Positions 6,397 through 12,809 of a stretch of 14,789 bases of DNA are shown one piece after another. The notes beneath the pieces were generated by a model, which saw nothing but the letters and a program-made list of their open reading frames with translations, searched no databases and was not told where the DNA came from. The stretch is from CAKSQF01 sp051868045 (GTDB lineage: Bacteria > Bacillota > Clostridia > Oscillospirales > CAG-272): positions 1-14,789 of the forward strand of contig JBJDZN010000075.1 in NCBI GenBank assembly GCA_051868045.1, in the 5' to 3' direction. The translations under genes were made by a program, and so were the position numbers. The first letter of the stretch is position 1, and the number at the start of each line of letters is the position of its first letter.

Positions 6397-6957
6397 TTAT
6401 TCCTCATTCCCGAAACCCCAGGATCGCTCCCATTCCACATCCCCGTCAAGGGTCTTCCGGACCAGCCGGTCTTCGTCCATCGTCATATACCCGTGGGCAC
6501 TGTTTTCCTTGGGAATGGACACCGACCCCGGATTGAGGCAGAGAATACCCTCCCGTCTTTCGCAAAAGGGAATGTGGGTGTGTCCGAAGAGAAGGGCGTC
6601 GCCGGGGCAAAGGGGCGGGAGATGATCGGGACCGAATTTGTGTCCGTGGGTGGCATAAACCGTCCGCTCCCCCATTTGCAGAATCAGATAATCGGCGAGA
6701 ATCGGAAAATCCAGCACCATCTGGTCCACCTCGGTGTCGCAGTTGCCTCTGACGCAGAGAAGCCGATTCTTTACGCCGTTCAGCATGGCAATCACCGATT
6801 TGGGCGCATACTCCCGGGGCAGATCGTTGCGGGGACCGTGGTAGAGCAGATCGCCCAGCAGAATCAGGCGGTTCGCTCCCTCCCGCTCCAAGGCATCCAG
6901 CATCTGTTTGCAGTAGTAGGCGGAGCCGTGAATATCGGAGGCAATCATGAATTTCAT
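6397..6957 (-). CDS. YfcE/MJ0936-type metallophosphodiesterase
   Basis: A 186-residue calcineurin-like phosphoesterase, close in length to E. coli YfcE (about 184), which hydrolyses phosphodiesters with a two-metal centre in the cytoplasm; the natural substrate of the family is not firmly known. All metal-binding motifs are present: SDIHG (D8, H10), GDLLYHG (D36), RGNCD (N72), THGH (H104) and GHTH (H126, H128). The frame stays open for 29 more codons upstream, but the start at 6957 is chosen because it gives the family-typical MKFMIASDIHG beginning and is preceded by AAGAAGGA on the minus strand. It follows pepP on the same strand with a 165-bp gap in which I see neither a clear promoter nor a U-tract terminator, so read-through from pepP is likely. 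It converges on HU. Confidence 0.93.
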   Translation of the reverse strand: MKFMIASDIHGSAYYCKQMLDALEREGANRLILLGDLLYHGPRNDLPREYAPKSVIAMLNGVKNRLLCVRGNCDTEVDQMVLDFPILADYLILQMGERTVYATHGHKFGPDHLPPLCPGDALLFGHTHIPFCERREGILCLNPGSVSIPKENSAHGYMTMDEDRLVRKTLDGDVEWERSWGFGNEE

Positions 6958-7122
6958 TGGGGTTCCTTCTTTCTTATATTTGGCTGCGGGACTGTCGAAA
7001 ATTGCTGTTGAGATGCCCACTGCTCGATGTTTGCTTTTTGGCATCGGATTTTTAGTGGCTACGGCGGTTTTCGCCTGCCAAAGCCCCGATGTGCAGGTTT
7101 TTTGTTCTGAGCTTCGGATTTT

Positions 7123-8367
7123 TTATCCCTTTGCCTTTGCCATGAAGGCTTCGATTTCGTCGGGATCCCGGATGATGTCCCCCGACAGAACTTCGCATCC
7201 CTCCTCGGTGATCAGCAGATCGTCCTCGATGCGGATGCCGATGGCCTCCTCGTCGATGTACAGACCCGGCTCGTCGGTGATGACGCATCCGGGGCGGAGA
7301 ATCCGATCGGCGGCGATGTTGCAGTCGTGGACGTCAATGCCCAACTGATGGCTGACCCCGTGCATATAGTATTTGCCCACTTCCTCGGGCTTCTGGATCT
7401 TTCCCATGCGGATCAGTCCGTCTGAGAGAACCTTTTTGCAGATGTCGTTGAGCTGTCCCAGCGTCATACCGGGCTTTGCCTGTTTTGCAACCGCCCGATT
7501 GGCGGCAAGAACCAGATCGTAATACTCCCTCTGACGGGGGGAATACTTACCGTTTACGGGGTAGGTTCGGGTGATGTCCGCACAGTATCCGTCCACCTTG
7601 GCACCCAGATCCAGAAGAATCAGACTGCCGTTCTCGCAGATCTCCCGGTTGGTCTCATAGTGGAGCATGGTTCCGTTGGAACCCGATCCGGCAATGGTGG
7701 CAAAGGAGGGACCTTCCGCTCCCTCGACGGCAATGCGGTACTCGAACTCCGCCTGTACCTGATACTCGTACATTCCGGGACGCAGGGTAGACAGGACCTG
7801 CTCCAGTCCCTTCTTCGTGCAGTCAATGGCACGTCCAATGGCGGCAATCTCATCGGCATCCTTGATTCTGCGAAGAGCTGCAACGGGAGTGTGGAGATTC
7901 CTGATCACAACAGAGGGGTACAGGGCGGAAAATTCTCTTGCCTTGACCGAATTGTAGTCGGGCAGATCGCCTTCGCTGTGCCGCTCCGTATCAAAATAGG
8001 CACTCTCAATGGGGTCGGAAGACATAAAACTGCCGATTTCGGCATTCAGGCGGCTGATATAGCGGATGTCGTCGATCTTGCTGATCTCTCTTGCCTCCTC
8101 GGGGGTAACCATCTTGCCGGTCCAACGGACGCTGTGGGGATCGACCTCCTCAATATAGAGGGTAACGGTGGTTTTACCGCCGATTTTTTTGATGCACAAT
8201 GCCATGTTCTCTCTGGTGAGACCTGTGAGATAGAAGAAGTTCCGATTAACCCGGAAGGGGAAGTAGTCGTCCTCGCTGATATGGAGCGGAATCCCCGAAT
8301 AAAGCAGAGTCATGCTGTTGTCGCAAAGCAGCTCCGCCAGTTTTTCTCTGTGTGTAATAACTGACAT
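7123..8367 (-). CDS. pepP: Xaa-Pro aminopeptidase (M24B, PepP family)
   Basis: A cytoplasmic dinuclear metallopeptidase that removes an N-terminal residue from peptides whose second residue is proline. The 414-residue protein has the aminopeptidase-P N-terminal domain (about 1-150, starting THREKLAELL and containing FRVNRNFFYLTGL) and the pita-bread catalytic domain (about 170-414). The five metal ligands are visible: D253 in LLDLG, D264 in CADITRT, H340 in HGVSHQLG, E366 in DEPGLY and E381 in RIEDD. The 11-residue D253-D264 spacing matches E. coli PepP (D260, D271), and H236 and H347 match its accessory histidines. The start at 8367 has AAGGAT upstream on the minus strand. It is the first gene of a minus-strand unit with the YfcE-like gene and is served by a consensus promoter at 8461-8489. 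It probably supports use of proline-containing peptides. Confidence 0.95.
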   Translation of the reverse strand: MSVITHREKLAELLCDNSMTLLYSGIPLHISEDDYFPFRVNRNFFYLTGLTRENMALCIKKIGGKTTVTLYIEEVDPHSVRWTGKMVTPEEAREISKIDDIRYISRLNAEIGSFMSSDPIESAYFDTERHSEGDLPDYNSVKAREFSALYPSVVIRNLHTPVAALRRIKDADEIAAIGRAIDCTKKGLEQVLSTLRPGMYEYQVQAEFEYRIAVEGAEGPSFATIAGSGSNGTMLHYETNREICENGSLILLDLGAKVDGYCADITRTYPVNGKYSPRQREYYDLVLAANRAVAKQAKPGMTLGQLNDICKKVLSDGLIRMGKIQKPEEVGKYYMHGVSHQLGIDVHDCNIAADRILRPGCVITDEPGLYIDEEAIGIRIEDDLLITEEGCEVLSGDIIRDPDEIEAFMAKAKG

Positions 8368-8389
8368 GGTGATTTATCCTTTCAAAAAA

Positions 8390-8460
8390 ACAGCAACTTT
8401 TGCGCCAAATCCCTTCCGGAGAGGAAGATCGGATGGATGCAATGGCTGAACTTTTGCTGT
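8390..8460 (-). repeat. Repeat pair in the pepP leader
   Basis: AACTTTTGC occurs twice (8395-8403 and 8449-8457) as a direct repeat, and ACAGCAA (8390-8396) is the inverse complement of TTGCTGT (8454-8460). Between them on the minus strand lie nested short stems, including CTTCC/GGAAG. The minus-strand copy of 8390-8396 runs directly into a T7 tract (A-run 8384-8390), so the outer stem would look like a terminator placed 17-23 bases before the pepP start codon. However the expected transcription start (about 8454) may exclude most of the 5' arm from the RNA. Attenuator or DNA operator are both possible. Confidence 0.4.
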
Positions 8461-8489
8461 ATTATAACATACTTTTTTCGATATTTCAA
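8461..8489 (-). promoter_or_regulatory. Promoter of pepP (minus strand)
   Basis: Read on the minus strand: TTGAAA (8489-8484), a 17-base spacer, and a perfect TATAAT (8466-8461). The expected start is near 8454, about 87 nt before the pepP start codon. Confidence 0.8.
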
Positions 8490-8540
8490 TCTTTTCCCCA
8501 ACGGAATTTTGAACTTTTTTTTAATTTCCGATGAAATTAC

Positions 8541-8569
8541 TGTACAAAGGAGAAAAACTATGATATAAT
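8541..8569 (+). promoter_or_regulatory. Promoter of the CpsC/CpsD-type kinase operon and its leader
   Basis: TGTACA (8541-8546, a 4/6 match to -35), a 17-base spacer and TATAAT (8564-8569) with an extended -10 TG at 8561-8562. It is divergent from the pepP promoter within the 304-bp gene-free stretch 8368-8671. The ~95-nt leader that follows can fold CGGC+AGAAA (8578-8590) with TTTCT+GCCG (8614-8622), a 9-bp stem with a bulge. The rest of the stretch is AT-rich and holds no gene I can support. Confidence 0.65.
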
Positions 8570-8671
8570 AAAAATCACGGCAAAGAGAAAGTGCCTGATT
8601 GAGAATGGGTCTGTTTCTGCCGAGATGGATGGCATGACAGATATGTATAGATAGAAAGGATAGAAAAATCC

Positions 8672-9424
8672 ATGGAAAAACAAGTGAACAAAGACGATGA
8701 TACCATTGATCTGCGCCAGCTTTGGACGATATTTGCCAAAAAATGGTATATTATCATAATTTCCGGACTGCTGATCGGTTTTTGCTGCGGACTTGTTGCC
8801 ACATTGACCTATGTCCCCCGGTATTCCTCCTCGGTGTCTTTTCTCCTTCACTCGGGCGATACGCTGGACGGGCAGGTTACGGTGGACGATATTAACCGTT
8901 ACGCCGCTATGACGGACACCTATGCGGTTGCGCTCATTTACAATAAAGAATTCTGTCATACTCTGAATGAGAAGGCAGGAACCAGCGAGATCTATACCGA
9001 CAATGAGGTAGCATCCATGTTCAGCTATACTCAGATTCTGGAAAACACGCCTACGCTGCAAATTACGGTGACCTCCACCGATCCTGTTGCCTCCTATAAT
9101 ATTGCCATGCAGTTTATGCTGCTGGCAAATGAAGAGCTTTCCAAAAACTTCAGCATCGGCACCATGGACGTCTTCAATAAACCCGAGATTACCAATATTC
9201 CCGTCAACAGCGATCCCTTCATTAAGATGATGGTAATCGGTTTTCTGCTGGGTGCGGTATTGATTTACGGCATTTATGTGGTTCGGACGCTGACCGATAC
9301 GGCGGTTCACGATGAGAGCAGTCTGACCGACCTGACCGACTGCCCGATTCTCGGCGTAGTCCCCAATTTCGGTGGGGGATCCTCCGGGAAAAGCGGCTCC
9401 GCCGGTCGCAGATCTGTACGTTAA
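8672..9424 (+). CDS. Wzz/CpsC-type chain-length and tyrosine-kinase modulator, membrane protein
   Basis: A 250-residue two-pass membrane protein of the polysaccharide co-polymerase family; in Firmicutes such proteins (CpsC, YveK, CapA) activate a partner cytoplasmic tyrosine kinase and help set capsule or exopolysaccharide chain length. Residues 10-25 (DTIDLRQLWTIFAKKW) are the typical cytoplasmic lead-in, TM1 spans about 26-48, the extracellular domain 49-185 starts with YSSSVSFLL, the proline-containing motif KPEITNIPVNSDP precedes TM2 (about 186-204), and a cytoplasmic tail ends in a Gly/Ser-rich basic segment. The start has GAAAGGAT upstream. The next gene, 9 bp downstream, is the kinase partner. 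No glycosyltransferase, flippase or polymerase gene is found beside the pair, so the regulated pathway is elsewhere. Confidence 0.88.
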   Translation: MEKQVNKDDDTIDLRQLWTIFAKKWYIIIISGLLIGFCCGLVATLTYVPRYSSSVSFLLHSGDTLDGQVTVDDINRYAAMTDTYAVALIYNKEFCHTLNEKAGTSEIYTDNEVASMFSYTQILENTPTLQITVTSTDPVASYNIAMQFMLLANEELSKNFSIGTMDVFNKPEITNIPVNSDPFIKMMVIGFLLGAVLIYGIYVVRTLTDTAVHDESSLTDLTDCPILGVVPNFGGGSSGKSGSAGRRSVR

Positions 9425-9433
9425 GGGGGCGGA

Positions 9434-10198
9434 ATGGGAATGTTGAATAAGAAAAAGAAAATGACAGTCGGCTATTGGGATGTTCTGGTAGCGGACAGCA
9501 GCAATTTCGTGGCGGTTGAAGCGTTCAAAACCATCCGCACCAACCTTCTTTACTCGGCAAAGGGGGAAAAATGTCCCGTCTTCGCCGTGACCTCTTCCTT
9601 TGCTCACTCGGGTAAGTCCATTGTATTTGCCAATCTGGCAATCTCCTTTGCCAAACTTGGGAAAAAGGTTCTCCTGATTGATCTGGATATGCGTTGCCCT
9701 GTTCAGCACAAAATTTTCCATACGGACAACCGTTACGGAGCCAGTGAATGGCTTGCAGGAATTCCCTCCGAGAACGGAACGGTCTATCGGCAGTCGGAAT
9801 ATGAGAATCTGTTTTTCATGACCGCCGGTCGGATTCCTCCGAATCCCTCCGAACTTTTGTCTTCCGACACGTTGAAGATCGGGCTGAACGGCTTTAAACG
9901 GGATTTTGATTATATCTTCCTGGATCTGCCTCCCATCGGCGTGGTGAGTGATGCGCTGGTTGTGAACGAACAGGTGACCGGCTATGTCTACACGGTCCGT
10001 GCCGAATTCGACAACAAGATAGCGGTGCGGGACGGTCTGGAGACCATGAAAAAGGGCGGGGCAAGAGTCCTCGGAATTGTTCTCAATGACGTGAGCCCGG
10101 AAAGTGACAGGCATTACGGGAAGAATTATCAGAACGACCGTTATGGCTACGGCTACGGATCACAAGTGGAACATAACCGTCGGGAGTCGGACGGCTAA
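9434..10198 (+). CDS. BY-type tyrosine-protein kinase (CpsD/CapB/YveL family)
   Basis: A 254-residue cytoplasmic bacterial tyrosine kinase that works with the preceding membrane modulator and autophosphorylates on a C-terminal tyrosine cluster. Seen in order: EAFKTIRTN (29-37, a variant of the EX2RX2R oligomerisation motif with Lys at the first Arg), Walker A TSSFAHSGKS (K61), Walker A' LLIDLDMR (D83, D85), the GRIPPNPSELL segment (132-142), Walker B IFLDLPP (D164), and a tail with Y228, Y232, Y237, Y239 and Y241. The Walker A loop has A-H-S in place of the usual P-G-E before GKS, yet the Lys and Ser are kept, so activity is likely. A second in-frame ATG at 9440 is an alternative start; the G-rich ribosome site (9425-9432) is closer to ideal spacing for it. 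A terminator follows the gene. Confidence 0.9.
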   Translation: MGMLNKKKKMTVGYWDVLVADSSNFVAVEAFKTIRTNLLYSAKGEKCPVFAVTSSFAHSGKSIVFANLAISFAKLGKKVLLIDLDMRCPVQHKIFHTDNRYGASEWLAGIPSENGTVYRQSEYENLFFMTAGRIPPNPSELLSSDTLKIGLNGFKRDFDYIFLDLPPIGVVSDALVVNEQVTGYVYTVRAEFDNKIAVRDGLETMKKGGARVLGIVLNDVSPESDRHYGKNYQNDRYGYGYGSQVEHNRRESDG

Positions 10199-10211
10199 GA
10201 AAACAACACTT

Positions 10212-10245
10212 TTGCGGCGGCTCAGGCGTGAGTCGCCGCAATTTT
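10212..10245 (+). terminator. Rho-independent terminator after the tyrosine kinase gene
   Basis: TTGCGGCG (10212-10219) pairs with CGCCGCAA (10234-10241), a G/T pair follows, then CTCA/TGAG (10221-10232) around the loop GGCG, and the stem is followed by TTTT (10242-10245). The T-run is short but the stem is very GC-rich. It separates the kinase pair from the downstream sugar-kinase set. Confidence 0.8.
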
Positions 10246-10333
10246 GGAATATGACAGCATCGGTAAATGACGAAGGCAGAAACTGATCAATTGTAAAAAT
10301 AAAACCGAAAAACTGAAAAGGAAGGCAATTTCC

Positions 10334-11305
10334 ATGAAAAGAGTCCTTGCAATCGGAGAGGCACTGATTGATTTTATTCCATCTGTAACGGGATGTACAC
10401 TGGACAGAGTCCCCTCCTTCACCCGTACCTGCGGAGGCGCACCTGCCAATGTTGCCGCCGCCGTGTCTCTGCTGGGTGGACGCTCGGCTCTGCTGACCAA
10501 GCTTGGAAAAGACGGGTTCGGCGATTTTATCATCCGCACGCTCAAGGACGCCGGGGTGGATCCGTCGGGCATCCTTCGCACCAATGAGGCACCCACTTCG
10601 CTGGCGTTCGTAAGTCTCAAAGAGGACGGCGGTCGGGAATTTTCCTTCTATCGAAGCCCGGGAGCGGATATGCTCCTGAGTGCCGACGAATTGAATCCCG
10701 ACAGCTTTGACGATTGCGGGGCTCTTCACTTCTGTTCGGTGGATCTGGTGGAATGCCCCATGAAGGAGGCTCATCTGAGGGCAATTGCTTATGCGAAGGA
10801 TCGGGGAGCCATCATTTCTTTTGATCCCAATATCCGCCTGCCTCTGTGGAAGAATCCGGAGGATTGCAAAGCGGCAGTACGGCAGTTCCTGCCCTATGCC
10901 GATCTTGTTAAAATTTCGGATGAGGAAAGCGAGTTCGTTACCGGAATTCCCGATCCCAGCCGAGCGGCAGAGTCTCTGATAGCGTCGGGGGCGAAGCTGG
11001 TTCTGCTATCCCTGGGCAAGGCGGGAGCCAGACTTTACGGCAGACAGGGTGTCCTTACCGTGGGGGCAGAGAATACTCCCGCTCGGGATACGACCGGAGC
11101 AGGGGACTGCCTGATCGGTTCCTTCCTCTTCCGTCTGGCAAAAAGGAATGTTATGGCATCCGATCTTGAAACCCTATCCCCGGATCAGCTTTACCGGGAT
11201 CTGGCATTCGCCAATCGTTGTGCAGGAATCAGCATCACTGCAAACGGTGCCATTCCCTCCTATCCAACGGCAAATCATCCCGGACTTGCGGAATTTACTG
11301 AATAA
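10334..11305 (+). CDS. PfkB-family carbohydrate kinase, probable fructokinase
   Basis: A 323-residue ribokinase-fold sugar kinase that phosphorylates a sugar with ATP, most likely fructose to fructose 6-phosphate. The N-terminus AIGEALIDFIP and the first PfkB signature (GGAPANVAAAVSLLGG, 34-49) are followed by REFSFYRSPGADMLL, wording typical of ScrK-type fructokinases, SFDPNIRLPLW, and the second signature DTTGAGDCLIGSF with the catalytic base D258. The start is supported by AAAAGGAAGG at 10317-10326. There is no neighbouring sucrose or fructose transporter or hydrolase, so the sugar source is not shown by context. The next gene begins 33 bp downstream on the same strand, consistent with co-transcription. 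No clear promoter was seen in 10246-10330, although the preceding terminator implies one. Confidence 0.92.
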   Translation: MKRVLAIGEALIDFIPSVTGCTLDRVPSFTRTCGGAPANVAAAVSLLGGRSALLTKLGKDGFGDFIIRTLKDAGVDPSGILRTNEAPTSLAFVSLKEDGGREFSFYRSPGADMLLSADELNPDSFDDCGALHFCSVDLVECPMKEAHLRAIAYAKDRGAIISFDPNIRLPLWKNPEDCKAAVRQFLPYADLVKISDEESEFVTGIPDPSRAAESLIASGAKLVLLSLGKAGARLYGRQGVLTVGAENTPARDTTGAGDCLIGSFLFRLAKRNVMASDLETLSPDQLYRDLAFANRCAGISITANGAIPSYPTANHPGLAEFTE

Positions 11306-11338
11306 TACAGAATTAACAAAATAAAAGGTGGTATCTCC

Positions 11339-12775
11339 ATGAAACGATGGTCTCTGTTTTTCCTGACTCTTGCTACCCTTGCTGTCTTTGTCCCCATGTT
11401 GCTGTCAGGCTGTGGAATATCCCAAAGCCCATCGGATAACAGTTCCGTCCAAGCTGCCGGATCTTCCGATGCTGCCCAGACGGTAACGGCACAGCCCCTG
11501 AGCCGGTCAACCGTCACAAATCCCCAAATCATGGACACGGGAGAGAATCCCTTCAAGGTCTGGCTTTCCATGAAGCATGGGACGACCTCTTCCGATCTGC
11601 GGCTGGTGCTGGCGGAGAAGGGAATTCTGACGGCTGATAAGGAACTGACGGTGACGCTTACGCTGAGTGCATCTGTCGGCTCCGATCGGGTGATCCCTTT
11701 GACCCTGGGGCAGGATGGCGGCGATTTTTCTCCCAGACGGCTGATTCTGGCAGGATCGGATGCCTATACTCCCGCTCCCGGCGTTTCCATCTATGTGACT
11801 TCAGTGGAGTCGATTCCCTACGGCAGCTTTACCGACCTTACCGTTGACATTTCGGACGGCAGCTCGTCCCTGTACAATAAATCCATCTCTTACGGCAATC
11901 TGTATTCCTCCGACCCCTCCTTTACCGCAGGGCAGGTGGAAAATCTGTCAGCTCAGTGGATGTCCTTTTTATCCGACAGCCTGTCGGTGAAGGACCTTTC
12001 GATTCCGGGAACCCATGACAGCGGTGCGGCATTTCAATTTGTCTTCAGCCAGACCCAGAATACCACTATCGCCGAACAGTTGGAAATGGGCATCCGGGGA
12101 CTGGATATGCGGTGCAAAGTCAACAAAAACGGCGGCTTTGACATCTATCACGGCATTATCTCCCAGAATCTGACCTTTGATGAGGTACTTGCCTCCTGCA
12201 AGAGCTTTCTGGAGGCGCATCCCGGGGAGACCATCCTTATGTGCGTCAAGGAAGAGAACGACAGCAATGCCGCCTTTGAGTCCACCCTTCGTTCCTATAT
12301 CGAACAGGACAGCGATCTCTGGTATACCGATGCCGGCTTCCCCAAACTGGAAACGGTGCGGGGCAAGATCGTCCTGCTGCGCCGATTCGGGGCAAGCGGA
12401 ACTCTGGGAATCAATTTCTCCGGCGGCTGGGCGGATAATACCACCTTTGATATCAGCGCAGGCGGTTGCACGGTCCGTGTTCAGGATTTCTATCAGGTCG
12501 GCACGGACAGCGAGGAAAACCTGAATAATAAGTGGAATGCAATCACAGCAGTGCTGGACTATGCCGCCTCCACCGCAGGAAGCGGGAACTTCTGTATCTG
12601 CTTCACCAGCGGCTATACGGGAACCTTCGGCATTACCAATGTGTCAAACTACATAAATCCCAAGCTCGCCGAGAAAATGGCATCCTCCGGGAAGGCTCGT
12701 TACGGGCTGATCTACTCGGATTTCGTCACGCCGGAGCATTGCCGGGGAATCTATCTGACAAATTTTGAACAGTAA
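11339..12775 (+). CDS. Lipoprotein with C-terminal PI-PLC X domain
   Basis: A 478-residue exported lipoprotein: signal peptide with lipobox LSGC (C25), a Ser/Ala/Thr-rich linker to about residue 60, a beta-rich domain I do not recognise (about 63-195), and a bacterial phosphatidylinositol-specific phospholipase C-like domain (about 205-478). Catalytic features are visible: SIPGTHDSG with H226 and D227, RGLDMR with D256 and R258, and IYHG with H271; the two histidines are 45 apart, against about 50 in the Bacillus cereus enzyme (H32, H82). Family members cleave phosphatidylinositol or its glycan-linked forms to a cyclic inositol phosphate and diacylglycerol without needing calcium. A phosphodiesterase acting on another surface lipid or anchor is possible. 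It has AAGGTGG before the start and lies 33 bp after the sugar kinase and 34 bp before the M16 protease gene. Confidence 0.87.
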   Translation: MKRWSLFFLTLATLAVFVPMLLSGCGISQSPSDNSSVQAAGSSDAAQTVTAQPLSRSTVTNPQIMDTGENPFKVWLSMKHGTTSSDLRLVLAEKGILTADKELTVTLTLSASVGSDRVIPLTLGQDGGDFSPRRLILAGSDAYTPAPGVSIYVTSVESIPYGSFTDLTVDISDGSSSLYNKSISYGNLYSSDPSFTAGQVENLSAQWMSFLSDSLSVKDLSIPGTHDSGAAFQFVFSQTQNTTIAEQLEMGIRGLDMRCKVNKNGGFDIYHGIISQNLTFDEVLASCKSFLEAHPGETILMCVKEENDSNAAFESTLRSYIEQDSDLWYTDAGFPKLETVRGKIVLLRRFGASGTLGINFSGGWADNTTFDISAGGCTVRVQDFYQVGTDSEENLNNKWNAITAVLDYAASTAGSGNFCICFTSGYTGTFGITNVSNYINPKLAEKMASSGKARYGLIYSDFVTPEHCRGIYLTNFEQ

Positions 12776-12809
12776 ATGAATCAAAAACCTGAGATAAAGG
12801 AGATAAGAC

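Noticed and set aside
6958..7044. 29-codon N-terminal extension of the phosphodiesterase
   Set aside because: Family members begin at MKF-x-IASDIHG, and a ribosome site AAGAAGGA lies just before that start at 6957.
7072..7084. GGCG/CGCC hairpin between pepP and the phosphodiesterase gene as terminator
   Set aside because: The stem is only 4 bp and no T-run follows it on the minus strand.
8558..10114. 518-codon open frame on the minus strand opposite the CpsC/CpsD pair
   Set aside because: It spans two real plus-strand genes and their gap, and its product resembles no family; it is a shadow of codon bias.
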